Made by a program: the position numbers and the translations under genes. A stretch of DNA of 64,000 nt, from the NCBI GenBank assembly GCA_017893485.1, contig CM030363.1:108185073-108249072 (forward strand). The letters run 5' to 3'. Below, in pieces: positions 47,771-59,690 of the stretch. Within the stretch, counting starts at the first letter, position 1; each line of letters starts with the position of its first letter. Below the pieces are notes generated by a model that was not told where the DNA came from, did not search any database, and worked only from the letters and a program-made list of their open reading frames with translations. The stretch is from Hemerocallis citrina. Lineage: Eukaryota > Streptophyta > Magnoliopsida > Asparagales > Asphodelaceae.

Positions 47771-48660
47771 CCCCACCCCCGCGGCAGGGTATCCGTGTCA
47801 CTTGTGAAAAAATTATAATTTTCACATAGCTCGTCCCTCGGCATGGTATCCGAACAACCCGCAAAAAATGTCTAATTTTCACTTGGGTCGTCCCCTAGCA
47901 CGGTAGCCGAGCCACTCGCAAAAAGCCCCTAAATTTAACAGAGCTTGTCCCTCATGCATCCTTCGAATGACAGGCCAAGCGTCCGGACCATGGCTCGTAG
48001 CTTCCTCTACAATTCATTAACCAACGAGTTAAAAGCGAGGTTCACCATCCGGAACTGGACACACGACCAGTCGAAAATCTTCAATAATAGGTGCAGAGTC
48101 CAAACCATGGTTCGATGCACCTGTCACAACTTGCGCAAATGGAGCTCACCATTCGAAACTACTCCAACAACCTATTACTTTTCTAAAAACAGGTTCGGAG
48201 TCCAACCCATGGTTCGACGCTTCTGTTGCAACTAGCACAAAAGCAATTGTAGAACAGAGCTCACCATTTGAAACTACTCTTGCAGCTTATTACCTCCCTA
48301 ACGATACAACAAGTTAGGAGTCCAACCAGCGGCTTAAAGCCAAGCACCTAACCCGTGAACCCATGAATACGGGGATATGCTTGCTACTTGGTGTTATTTT
48401 TACAACTTGTTAAAACTCCCAAAGGACTCCAACTTTACAGGTTCGGCGAGCACTGATCTTTGGGAGAAACAAAGCATCTAAGCTCAGCCAACACGGATAT
48501 GTGAAAGAATTTGTTTAAGATATGGCCAAAATGAGTCATGACAGACAATTCGATCAAAAATACAAGCATTCAACGCATCTATGCTCGGTCAACTCGGATA
48601 CAAGAAATGATTAGTTTAAGATTCGGTCAAAATGAGTCATGGCATACAATTCGAGCAAAA
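47771..48660 (+). repeat. Tat-B tandem-repeat region next to integrase
   Basis: Three units of a roughly 60-bp repeat (GGTATCCG, GAGCCACTCGC) at 47790-47960 resemble the array at 59880-60640. At 48040-48330 a second repeat of about 115-125 bp (GAGTCCAA[AC]CCATGGTTCGA, GAGCTCACCATTCGAAACTA) occurs about three times. Read on the minus strand it resembles the 115-bp unit of Tat-A (TTCGAATGGTGA against CCGAATGGTGAC). No gene seen. Confidence 0.65.
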
Positions 48661-48929
48661 ATGCTAGCTTGAAAGCTTGAGTGTTTTATTTTACAAACCA
48701 TTACATGCTCAGGAAACCGAGTGGTCAACTACAAACTATTACATTCGGCATAGTTGAGGCACTCTTACTGGTACAAGCAAAAAATAAGGACGAGGGTTGT
48801 CTAAAGGACCTTGAAAGGCAATTTAACGTAATGATAAGCCCCGCCCCTATCAAGGGGATCCCCCCTCGGACTCACGCGGACCATGTCCAGACCGATCGAT
48901 TTGGTCTCCACCTCGGGTTGGCAATCTGG

Positions 48930-49140
48930 TTTCTCTTAAGTGCTGGCCATGCTGGACATTCCAGCCACCCCGCTCTTAGCATTCCCTAGGTTTTCCAGTT
49001 CCATCCGAACTCTTGAAGATAGGCATCGAACAGAAGTCCAACCGCTGGCAAGAGGGGTGGCCCTCAATCCAGCCACTCCAAACTCTACCTTCAAATGATA
49101 TATCTCCAACTCCTTCTCCATGAGCATTTCCTAAAGGAAA
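48930..49140 (-). pseudogene. Tat-B antisense coiled-coil/helical frame remnant
   Basis: An open minus-strand frame includes EMLMEKELEIYHLKVEFGVA and VRMELENLGNAKSGVAG. It lies between the repeat region and the main antisense gene, the same position as the coiled-coil exon at 23185-24024 of Tat-A. Sequence similarity is too low to prove homology by eye; position is the main argument. Confidence 0.4.
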
Positions 49141-49308
49141 GAGTCATTCGTCTGAATAGCCCCTTCCAAGGGAGGCGAGTGGGATGATCCACCGGGGAAA
49201 ACCACTTGGGTTCTAGCTAAGCCCAAGATCACCACTTTCAAAAAGCGAGCTCCAAGTTCACTTGGTGCGATCTTCGGATATGATAAGAAAATACTTCCTC
49301 CCTATATT

Positions 49309-52260
49309 TTGACTGGAGCGCCCCGAGTTCCACACACTGGAAGCTCGTGACACTTATCTGGAATCTTTACTTCAATGAGTACACAACATAGAAATCATAG
49401 GAAATTAGAAACTTACATTACACAAGGAAACTATGTTCTCCACTTGGATGCTTTCCGCAGCTCGAATCCCCTGCTCTATGATCAGCAATCATGCAATTAG
49501 CAAACTATGGGCACGTCAGTTGAATACAACTGACGCAATGCGGATGAAACCCGCAATCTCCAAAATTCTCAACAATCAATATTTGTTGCAGAAAAAAAAA
49601 ATGTGAAAGTCATACAAACATAAATGTCGGTGTATGTCATGACCTAGAATTTAATGTACAACTCATATACACATCATGCTCTTAATCTAATGCAAACTTG
49701 ATTTGGAAACGTATGCATCCCATACTACATACTCCCCAATTCAAGTCCGTTTTTCCTAGATGATAGGGTTCAATCGCTCACCATGCATCCTACTCTTGTA
49801 CTCTTTCCTGTTTCTGACATTCATCTAGTGACTGGTAGGGTCTACAGTACATGCAGTCCATTTTCGCTCCTACAGTCAAATCGTGGTCCTTCTCCACTCC
49901 GAATGGCAATGATCACTCTGTTCGTTCAGATTATGGTCCTTCTCCACTCCGACAGGATCATGGTCCCTCTCCATTCCCGATTAGGCCTGTGCTCATCAGC
50001 TCTGCCGGAATCATGGTCCTTCTCCACTCCTGCCCCTACCAAAGTTATCATGAACATAAAAGCGAATCGTAGGGCCACCCCTACTTCACCCAGAGACTTA
50101 GAGTTACATTCTTGCTCATTGTTCGTATTGATAACCCAGAGCATAGAAGAAAACTTAAGAGTCCATCTCCTAAGTTCCGACAGGACTTGTGACTTACGTC
50201 TCCATCCCGTTCTTATCACTAAATCCCAGAAATTAACAGCCGAGACCACACTGCACGTGTTCTAGACGAGATGTCGCCGCACGTGTCCCCTTGACAGGTG
50301 AGTACACACCCAACTAGTGTCTGTCCTTACCAATCATCCTAAATTAATTTCTTAATTCACCAACTTACCCGATTCTAATTGCTTTATTATCACAACTTCT
50401 ATTTTCTAAGTTAATTGAACTGTGTTCCTAGTTTCCACTTTCATCCTTCAGCAAGTTTACATAACTAATTTGACTTAATTCACTAACTAGGTTCTAAGTG
50501 AATCCATCCTAGTTGAATACAAGTCTCATCTAGATTTAATTTGGGTTTAACTTAGCTTTCAAATCATGCTAGAGGTGATCCAACATGCACCACACTAGTG
50601 CATTCAATGTGCACAAAACACTACCATATGTAAATATTCAAGTATGCATACCCGCGTACACATGCATACGCTATTCCATCAATCACCATATTCATGCCTA
50701 CAATCTCTTGTATACTACCAATAGTTCTTTACTTTACTACAATCTACTTTACTTATCATTACTTTAAGTGACTACTAACTCTACTTAGGAATTACTACTT
50801 CTACCATGCATTGCTAACTAACAAATAGTTTCTACCATCATGAACGAGTAGTTTTCTATTACCATGAATTACTATAGATTCTACAAGCCAAACCAAACAA
50901 TTATACTAACTAGGCATACACTCCCACAATTCTTCTATTTAAGTTTTCTTTTGCTAAGCATGTATAAACTAAGCGTGCATCTATATTCACTAAGCATATT
51001 ACTACAAGTGATTACATGACTTTCTATGAATTACTACAAACAACATTTACTAAGAATATCATACCAACAACTCTATTTTTTATATAACTTACCATTTACC
51101 GTATATAGATTACTATACAACTAATTTCTTTAATTACTAGACAACATTACTAATTTCTAAATAATACTAACTAGGCATTCATCACTAACACTCCTAGTCT
51201 ATTTAATTTGCTACGTGTGAATTACTAAACAAATAATCAAGAATAGAACACGAGTTATAAGCAAGTAAAACAACACTAACAATACTCTTATTTAATTTCT
51301 TTTTATGATATTTTAAATTAACACATCAACAACCATTCATGCAAGTAAGTTGTAGCTTTTTAGAATAGGAAATAGCAAGCATCAATCATTCATTCCATAT
51401 ATAAAGAAAAATAATAATAATAAAATATATGAGGTATGAAGAATACCCACTTTTACTTAGTGAAAAAGTCTTCAATTGCCTTCTCCTCCTTGCTTCCCTT
51501 GATTCTTCATTGACTTCTTGCTCCAATAATAGTAGTAGTAGTAAAGTAGTATAGTAGTAGTAGTAGTAGTAGGTAGTAGTAGTTGAAGTAGTAGTAGGTA
51601 GTAGTAGTTGTAGAAGTAGTAGTAGCGGAAGCAGTATTAAACAGCAGTAGTAGCAGTAGTAAAACAGCAGTAGTAGGTAGTAGTAAGGTAAGAGTAGTGG
51701 TAGTAGAAGTAGCAAGCAGTAGTAGAAGTAGTAAGCAGTAGTAGAAGCAGTAGTAGAAGTAGTAGTAGAAGTAGTAGTAGGCAGTAATAGTAGTAATAGT
51801 AAGCAGTAAGAGTAGTAGTATAGCAGCAGTAAGAGTAGTAGTAGGAAGTAGTAGTAGTAGTAGTAGTATAGCAGTAGTAAGAGTAGTAGTATAGCAGTGC
51901 AGTAGTAGGAGTAGTAGTAGTAACACATATATATAGAGAAAGGGGAAGAGGAGCTGTTGTTGCTGCCGTCCATCTGCAGAAAGAAAGAGAGGTGTGGGTG
52001 GGTGTGGAGATGTCTAGAATGCCTAGGTGTACCCTTTATTTGCATTTAACCCCCTCAAACTTTATTTATTTACACCTAACCTATGGATAACCATGTTGGA
52101 TTTGGGCCTTAAGAAAAGAAAGTTGGGTCTTTAAAAGGAAAATAAGTTGGGCTTTAAAGAAAATATATAGATGAAAACAAACATAGTAATAATAGTGTAT
52201 GATAAAAATAAAATAACCATATCAACTTGATTGTTACTTATTTTAGGGGTATTACATCGA
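49309..52260 (-). mobile_element. Solo LTR, Tekay-like, minus strand (2.9 kb)
   Basis: An LTR from 49314 (TGGAGCGCCCCGAG) to 52255 (GGGGTATTACA), flanked by TTGAC (49309-49313) and TCGAC (52256-52260), one transition apart. It carries the perfect 9-bp-arm inverted repeat at 49514-49535, the ATGCATCCCATACTACATA block at about 49707, and four copies of an ATGGTCCTTCTCCACTCCG-like repeat at 49880-50035. It also has a long TAG repeat with a TATA-like run at 51928-51935. There is no internal region. Confidence 0.88.
51525..51920. repeat. (TAG)n trinucleotide tract, about 400 bp
   Basis: Nearly uninterrupted TAG/AGT triplets with occasional CAG or AAG variants. Frames across it give poly-Leu, poly-Tyr and poly-Thr and are artefacts. 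It lies beside the presumed promoter of the solo LTR. Confidence 0.95.
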
Positions 52261-52630
52261 CTCCTTGCGGTGATGGACTAAACTCTACTTTGCTATGCGT
52301 AGTATATTCCGAAGGTAGGCAAGCTCGGCATCTCAAGGGTCGAACCCAACATATCTGATAATCTTGTAAGAAAATGACAAAAACCACATTATACCGGGAA
52401 TCAAAGACATCTAATAAATTATGTAAGTGCTAAAGTCAATGACCAAAAAGTTTCAAGTCACGAAGTTTAGCCCAAAATAGCTTTCATTCATTTCGGTAAA
52501 TTTCAAGTACAAAAAAGAGATGGCCAATCCGCGTAAGATAATAATACTAAAGTAAAATAAGAATGAAAATCCTGCTGCTCAGAAGAGGAGATAATCTCCT
52601 GGCCATCGGTTGGGGAAACCTCGGCCCCGA
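52256..52630 (-). other. Tat-B fragment between two solo LTRs
   Basis: About 375 bp without an open frame, between the target duplications TCGAC and CCCGA. By position it is the downstream untranslated part of the Tat-B antisense gene. No gene seen. Confidence 0.55.
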
Positions 52631-53122
52631 TGTAACCCCTGTGTTCATTTTTTTTGTATGTATATGTCTTTCCTGAGTATTTATTCTGAATGTACTCTTT
52701 TGTCCATTCTAAACCGTGTAATTTTTATTCGTTCCTAATAAACTATTTTATTGCCGTCATTCAATTATGTGATTTTCAATCTTCTGATTTAATTTCTTCT
52801 GGTAATTATTTTATCTCTGGATGATTTTGTTTGATTCTAAATCATATGTTTCATGGCCTCATTATTTATATTTGATTTCTACCCTATTGGATCCAATTTC
52901 TAAACCAATCTACCCTATTTAAACCCAATACCCTCTTTTACCCAGTATCCCTCAAATCTCTCCCTCACGTTCTCCCTATCTGCCTAACTAGCAGATCACA
53001 CTCCCCTCAATCCCATGATCTTCTCTTTGATTATTCAAATCCTAACTTACCAAATTTCATTAAAATCATAACCAAATTTATTCTCTCTTTCTCCCTACAG
53101 TGAATATTTCCTAAACAAACTA

Positions 53123-53171
<49 letters not shown>

Positions 53172-56100
53172 TCACCTTCTCTCTCCCCCTTCACTGTGCC
53201 CATCGACCAACCCCCGCCGGCCGCCCGTCGTGCCATCGAGACCATCCCGCCGTCGCGCTCTCCCTGCACTTCCCCGACGCCTTGTGCCACGTCGACACCC
53301 AGCCATGGCATCACCCGCTCCATCATCAACCCGTGCTCCTCATCCCGCATCTCATCCTCATCCGACCGTCGTCGACCACCATCGACTGCCGTCCTCCTGT
53401 TGCACCGCCGTCCCACCATCCGAGCCCCGCCGTCAGCCTCCTATCCCGCAAGCCCTCCTGTTCGTGATCATTGTGTTCGTACTCGTGTGTCGGGATCCGT
53501 TCCCGTTATTCTATTCTCGTCTGATTCATCGTCTTCTTTGAGGCAAGTAACTTTTATGTTATTTTTGTTTTTCATACAAGTATAAATACCGCAAGTAGTC
53601 TTGCTTTCATTGCATTTCATTCTCTTGTCAATTCCTTGATAATCTTGATCTTAGTTGCTTGATCGTTCCATCATTTCATGATCATGATTAATCATCACAA
53701 GTTGTCACACACACACTACACGAATAAATAAATTAGATCTAGATAGATTCTTGATGTGTATATACTTGTTCGTGATCTATTATATGTTATGGATTTTTGT
53801 TATATGATTGATGTGCTAGATGTGTTATCTCATTGTGGACTTGTTAATACCCATTGCATGATTGATTTAAATGTTCAATATATCATGTTTTGCATCATAG
53901 TCGAATTTGGATCTATCGCAGATGCGTTGTTTGATAAAATGCATGAACTTTATGCTGCTGCTCTGATTTGGTATAGAAATTTAGACCCTGTTAAATTTAG
54001 TAAAATAAATTAATTTTTGAATATGATTCATAGGCCTTTGTGTCTATTTTTCAGAACTTTTGACGGATCTCAATTTTGATTTTTGATGTGTGAGTTATCA
54101 TTGTTTTACTACAGCTGTGTCGTAAATTTCAGATTCTGAATGATAAGATCGCTGCATAATTTATTATTTTAAAGCTGATGTTAAAAGTAAAATTTGGACT
54201 TAGTATTATTCTTGGTATGACTAGATATGACTAGGATCAACCCCAAATTTTTGTAGAATTGTTTAATGACTTTTATAACTTATTTTATGCATGTAAAACT
54301 AATCATATAATTGCTAAACTGCATGTTGTTCAGTAAAGAACTCTAATTTCAACCTGATTCCACTCACTGTTGATTAAAACTTTGTGAATATGAAACGTAG
54401 CCTAGTGTGTCTATTTTAAAAAACTTTTGACGAAGTTTAATTCTGAGTTTTATTTTGTGAATTATCACTGTTTCTGTATTGCTATGTCTGAAATTTCAGA
54501 TTTATAAAATTTTTGTGTCACTCTGTTTTTCAAATTAAATTGACTATGCTATCTATAATATAAAAACATGAAAATTAATATGCTGAGTCTAGACATGATA
54601 AGGAACCTTCCAGATTTTTTCTAGATTTAATTTTGGTTTTTTTGGACCCTTTTCATGCTTATAAACAAAACTTTGCAATTTCTCGTTGAACATGAATTCT
54701 GTATAAAACGCTGTTTTGAACCCTGCTGCTGTAGTTGTTATATGACTTGTGTATATGCACTGGATTCAGTAGAGAGTCTAGTTTCTAAAATTTCTGAAGG
54801 ATCTAGATTTGCATTCCTGTAGCAACGAGAATTTCAGTTTTGGTGCAGCAACATCTTGCTGTCCAGAATTGAAAGTCACGTTGTTTCTAACTATTATAGG
54901 TTGTTTTGTCACCCGTTCATGTCTTCTATCCAACTTGAACTTGTCTCTTGTTTCTTGCCATATTTTCTTGCCCTTTTTGTGCATGTCTATGCCTGCTTTA
55001 ATAATAATAACAAGTAATCAAGCCGGGTATTAAGGGAAAGATCTAGTAGTGGAAAATATAGAAATGTGTACTTGGAAGGAGGCCCGTGTTTCCCACCTGT
55101 TACATGATTACATAATATATGATTCTGATTACTTGTTTACATGATTACCTGACTACATACTTCCCTATGAGAAGGTATACTCAGAAGGGGGCCCGTGTTT
55201 CCCACCCGTTACCCGACTACATACTTCCCTATAGGAAGGTGTACTCGGAGGGGACCCGTAGGTCCTACCTGATACATGATTACCTGTTATATGATTACAT
55301 GATACATGATCCTGATTACCTGTTTACATGATACCTGATTACATGACCCTGTATAATCTACTACGAAATCTAAATGCAACTTGTTTGAATGTAGAAACCA
55401 AGTGGTAAAATTTGGGACGCATAAAGTGATACCTAGATAGGATTAAGTACAAGAATTGAGAATAACATGACCACTTGCACATTCATGTTACCTGTACATG
55501 CTACCTGACACTTGTTACATGTTTACTTACTTGCATGCTACTTGATACCTGTTACATGTTACCTGCACCCTGTTATCTTATCATGTTACTTGATTCTGTT
55601 TCTTGGTTTAAGAGTTAGTTGCTCTATTTTGCTGTCACACTCCTTCCATATTTTATTCAGTACTTGTTTCTTGTTGCTACTCTATATCTTGTTTATTTAT
55701 CTCCGTGCTTCGTTGCTTGTACTACTTGTGGCTCGTAACTTGCACTAACGGCCGTATTGTTTCCTGTTTCTCTTTTCTTGCAAATTGATAAATTTGCAGA
55801 TTTTGGTGATCAGCTGCCCGAAGGATTGAGTGACCAAGTGTTCTAGACTTGGCTAGAGTTCATGCTTGAATTATTTTCCTATTTTAAATTATTTGTATTT
55901 ATTGCTACTTGGAACTTGTATTGGGCATTTTTGTCCCAACACTTATTACTTGTTGTTTCCAGATCTGGTTTATTTGAGAATTAAGCTTTTTGTTTCAAAT
56001 AAATCTGTTGATTTAGAAATTTGTTTCAAGCATGTGTGGATGATTATTTCCTTTTTTATTTCTTATTTATTCCTGTGTACTATTGGAACGATCCTTACAG

Positions 56101-56185
56101 CTCATGAACGGTGAAAACCATTCGCTGAACTTTGTCGCGTACCGTATTTCGTGTTCCTTCTTGGGAAGCAGGGCGTGACACCCGA
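52626..56185 (+). mobile_element. Solo LTR of a different family, plus strand (3.55 kb)
   Basis: An LTR from 52631 (TGTAACCCCTGTG) to 56180 (GGGCGTGACA), with a perfect target duplication CCCGA at 52626-52630 and 56181-56185. A TATTTAAA element near 52916 precedes a C/T-rich region, a (CT)21 tract (53126-53167) and a GC-rich block. It lacks the inverted repeat and shared blocks of the other long LTRs, so it is a separate family. Repeated GATTAC[CA]TG and GGCCCGTGTTTCCCACC units lie at 55080-55340. The longest frame here (53196-53585) has no ATG and is not a convincing gene. Confidence 0.88.
53126..53167. repeat. (CT)n microsatellite
   Basis: About 21 CT units just upstream of a GC-rich block, inside the solo LTR. 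CT tracts are common in plant 5' leaders. Confidence 0.95.
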
Positions 56186-57704
56186 CCATCTGAACTTTAT
56201 CCCTGGGAGATGGGGGACCCTCCTCACCCCCCAAGGGGACGACTTCATCGAGTACAAAAGGCCTTCACTCGAGGTCAAGAAACTTACGCTCAACATGCTC
56301 CAAGACCCAGTCATAACCCTGGTCCTGAGTAGTGATGACCATGTCGATAGCTTCCTCCCGATCGCTTTTTAACTCCTTCTTCCTCGCCTCCCATCCGATC
56401 TTCTCCTTCTCATCTTCTCTCGGTCGGAGGCCATGGATGCCACTTTCGCCTTGAGCACCCTCTCTTTCTTCTCGAGGTGATTGTACTCCCTCTCGACCTG
56501 GGTGGCCCTTCGGTTGGCAAGCTTGAGCTCATTATCATGTTGTCATGTCATCTGTGCTCCTTCGAGTGTCTCCTATGAAAAGAGGGACAAATACTTAGAA
56601 AATTCAAAAAAATAATATAGAAACAAATTCATGGAGGTCGGATACATACAACAATGTTGGCTTGGGCTCATTTGAAGTTGCTTGAGTCATACGTCTCCAT
56701 GGAAAGAGACTTCCTTTCTCGGGGTGGGGCGAGATTGTTCACCACCTCGAAAGCGATCGAGGCATCCACGAGGGAGTCTACCACCTTCACGGCCAGTCCA
56801 GCTTCCAGGTCTCTAGGGTCCTCTCCTCGAGGATGCTCTTGGCTTGGGGATGGATGGGAGGAAGGGGGGACTTGGCGAGCTCGGCAATTTTAGGCACAGC
56901 CAGGCTCGGTGAATCCCTCAGAGAGTCAGGCACATCAGAGATGACCATGGCCTTTGACTTCTTGGCCCTCTGCTCAGAATGCCCTTCTGAGAACCTATGT
57001 GATGTCGACGTCGAGAAACTCTTCTTGTTATTTGGCACTTCAACAAACTTCTTCTTGGCCAACGTGATTCAGCAAACCTCCGTCTCTTTCTCGTCAAGCA
57101 TGGCTGCAAAAAGAAACAAAAAAGTTAGAAAGAAGCAAAAAAAAAGTTCATGTGAAAAGAACTAAGAACATACGAGGGTCGACCGGACTTAAGCCTTCGC
57201 CAGGTGCCTCTCGGACATCCTCGACCAGTCCACATCCCCCCTTAAATATGCTCTCGAACTCCTCCACCTCCTTCGGAGTGTACTCCTTAACCCCCGGAGC
57301 TTTGTGCTTCGGAATGTCGTACACCCATTTGGTGGGGATGTCCCAGGGCTCGAGATTCCGAACGATGAAGTACTTTGACTTCCATTATTTGATGGAGTCC
57401 GGATGATTGTGTACCACATGCCTCCTGAGTCAAGGGAAAATGAAGCATGGTCACTCGTACGTAAATCCAAGCAGTACATAAACCCATGTACATTTAGAAG
57501 TACTTGAGCTTCAGCGGCACCTCCTTTGCCTACATAGAATGATGAAGATGATGTGTTGCTTCCAGGAGTTGGGCCCGTACTGCATCGGACTCACCCTGGC
57601 CTAGTTCATCACCTCTTTGATGAATGGGCGCATAGGGAAGCGAAGTCTCAAGACGAACACGTCGAGCAGGAACATGCAAAACCACAGGGTGAAGTTATCG
57701 GTCA
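56186..57704 (-). pseudogene. Tat-B antisense gene, main part (Transposase_28-like family)
   Basis: The minus-strand homologue of the Tat-A antisense gene. From 57704 downward it encodes FVLRLRFPMRPFIKEVMN and SPMQYGPNSWKQHIIFII, then YFIVRNLEPWDIPTKWVYDI and EGLSPVDP. The last matches GGLSPINP at the end of Tat-A exon 1, and a GT donor (GTATGT) follows in both. An acceptor (TTTCTTTTTGCAG) near 57103 opens exon 2 (KKFVEVPNNKKSFSTSTS), a basic Ser/Pro-rich stretch. A coiled-coil part with frame changes (NELKLANRRATQVEREYNHL) follows to 56186. Several stops and shifts show it is dead. It is cut from its first exon by the patch at 57705-59012. Confidence 0.75.
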
Positions 57705-59012
57705 TGTAATGCCCCGAGCCTAATTTGTCTCAACACGTGCATATATCACCTAACCATGGCCCTATCACCGGGCATAGCCTCACCAAAAGTGCTATAGTTT
57801 TGTAGGCACTCTTGGATCATGAGCAACCTAATATATGCACTTAGTTACCCTATTTTACCACTTATGTTGGACTAAATTTATCTACTACTTTTCTAACTTT
57901 CATTTAGGAATTTCATCAAACACTTCATATGCATACACATTAATTCAGACATTTTATCAAGCACCTTGTGTGCATTCCATGTATGCACACTACCTATCGT
58001 AGAAATCCGGGGTATTACATTCATCCCCCCTTAAGACTTAGCGTCCTCGCTAAGTTTGGACCCGTGCTTAATATATGGTGTAAGGTTGGGGTAGGGTTGC
58101 TTAATATATGGGGTACATATTTAATATATGGTTGGCCTATGCTGCTAGTGTCCATACACAAATCAATATCACCCTGGTTCTTAGGGTTCAACATAAGACA
58201 TTCTAGGTTAAACCTAAGCCCTCTTAGGGTACACCTAAGCCAACCCTAGGGTACACCTAAGCCCTCCTACTTCAAGTCAAAATTTTTTGGCTCCCCCTTG
58301 TTCACACTTGTAGTTGTAATATTTTCATGAACAAAAATTAACATGGTTGGGCCTATTTGGATGGTATGGTCTCAACTGAGTTAGATCAGATCGGGCCAAA
58401 CCATACAACTCAATATTTTTGGTAACACCAAATTGGTTGTCTTCATAAAAATGTCAGATACATTTTATGCAATAGACACAACTAGTTGAGACAAACATTC
58501 ATTAGAAAAATGTAGTTGTACAAAATAATTGTTAACTATTTTGGGGATATTACATCACTCCCTCTTTAGAATTGTTCTGTCCCCAGATTTATGCTTAGTA
58601 TAGAGATACATGAGTCATTCAAACAACTCAGGAAATGCACTCTTCATCCAGCTTTTTGGTTCCCATGTGGCTTCCTCCAAAGTACATTGACGATTGGAAT
58701 TACCTTATTCCTCAGCACCTTATCCTGGAGATCTAGTATCCTTACCGACTGCTCCTTATAGGAAAGTCCATTTGCAGATTCTCTGGAATGTCGGGTTGGT
58801 GACTCGGGTCTGGCACGTACTTCTTCAACAGTGATATATGGAATACATTATGTACTTGTGTCAACTCTGCTGGTAACTCTACCTTGTACTCTGCCTTCCC
58901 AATCTTCTTTAGAATTTTGTATGGCCTAATATACCTCAGGGGCCAACTTGCCACCTTTCCCAAATCTAATCACACTCTTGGTTGGTGAGACCATCAAGAG
59001 CACTGAGTCAGG
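57705..59012 (-). mobile_element. Composite of truncated chromovirus fragments
   Basis: The left part, 57705-58019, starts TGTAATGCCCCG and ends GGGGTATTACA, a 315-bp LTR-like unit followed by a purine tract on the minus strand (CTTAAGGGGGGATGAA). A second LTR end (GGATATTACA, about 58552) with its own purine tract (CTAAAGAGGGAGTGA) precedes an integrase C-terminus at 58742-59010 (YKILKKIGKAEYKVELPAEL, VHNVFHISLLKKYVPDP). The integrase stops abruptly at about 59012, where Tat-B resumes. At least two 5'-truncated minus-strand elements are involved. The region 58080-58540 between them holds no gene I can recognise. Confidence 0.65.
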
Positions 59013-59539
59013 GTATACAGGTTAGGTGGACCTCCGAGGTTTGGAATCAATTGTTCGAATTCTTGAAGGATGAAGTAGGCATTCAAAATCAGTAGGAGAT
59101 CTACCTTCCCTACGGTGTTCTCCTCTTATCCACCTTTATCTTCGGACGGCCGGGAGACGACGACTGTATTCCGAACCTGATCAGGTCCTAAACGTTGTTG
59201 AGGTATAATATGGACATCACGGGGTCTTGAAGGAAGGGACAGTCTAGGCCTTCCTCCATAGCGTACTCCATTGGCTCGGATCCTCGACGGCCAAGGAGCA
59301 CAATGGGGAGCAAGCACAACTACACTGTCAGAGGAGGGTTCTTCACCCTCTTGACCCAAGGGAACCTCCTCTACTTCCTTCTCTTCGTCAGAAGGAATAA
59401 CAGTAGCCTCTGAGGTTTTGAATCCCTCCTCTTCTCGCCTCCACGATACACCTGACTCCTCATCTTCGTCTTCCTGAGTGGACCAAGAGGTAAATGGCGA
59501 GGAAGTAGAGGCCGAGTTGCCGAACCGAACCCTAGACAT
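59013..59539 (-). pseudogene. Tat-B antisense gene, first exon
   Basis: It starts at ATG 59537-59539 (MSRVRFGNSASTSS). An acidic, serine-rich N-terminus (QEDEDEESGVSWRREEEG) is followed by a basic part (RYGGRPRLSLPSRPRDV) and, after one stop near 59126, VDLLLILNAYFILQEFEQ and LIPNLGGPPNLYT, where the family domain begins. The frame breaks off at the inserted chromovirus patch and continues at 57704. A TATA-like CTATATATCCC on the minus strand at about 59677 lies 140 bp upstream, consistent with the gene having its own promoter. It pairs with exon 1 of the Tat-A gene by order and position. Confidence 0.65.
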
Positions 59540-59669
59540 AATTAAACTAATAATTTACTTGTTAAAAAGTGGACGGAAAGATTTCCGCAAAGATCGCTTG
59601 GAAAATTCGAAGATGGTCTAGGGAGAGAAACTCTGGTGATAGAGAAAGTAAAGAGTGAAATTAGAAGGG

Positions 59670-59690
59670 GGTGTGGGATATATAGAGTGG
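59670..59690 (-). promoter_or_regulatory. TATA-like box of the Tat-B antisense gene
   Basis: The minus strand reads CTATATATCCC about 140 bp before the ATG of the antisense first exon, within a stretch lacking other features. A promoter role is inferred from position only. Confidence 0.45.

Larger units (their letters stand above)
40563..47775 (-). mobile_element. Solo LTR, Tekay-like, minus strand, itself interrupted
   Basis: An LTR from 40568 to 47770. Its left end reads AGTAGCGCCCTG where TGTAGCGCCC is expected, and its right end is GGTTGTTACA. Flanking 5-mers CGCCA (40563-40567) and CCCCA (47771-47775) agree at four of five sites. A second solo LTR (40602-43899) sits 34 bp inside it. Without that insert it is about 3.9 kb. 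It holds the 9-bp-arm inverted repeat at 44141-44162 and blocks shared with the other Tekay-type LTRs near 44337 and 44396. There is no internal region. Small frames inside are not convincing genes. Confidence 0.8.

Noticed and set aside
51386..52045. Long frames rich in Leu, Tyr and Thr
   Set aside because: They translate the TAG trinucleotide tract.
53196..53585. Pro/Ser/Arg-rich frame that looks like a gene start after a CT-rich leader
   Set aside because: It has no ATG, lies wholly inside a solo LTR with a perfect target duplication, and several frames are open because of GC-rich composition.
57705..58019. A complete 315-bp LTR of a full-length element
   Set aside because: A purine tract follows it, but no partner LTR or intact internal region is found; it is treated as a truncated fragment.
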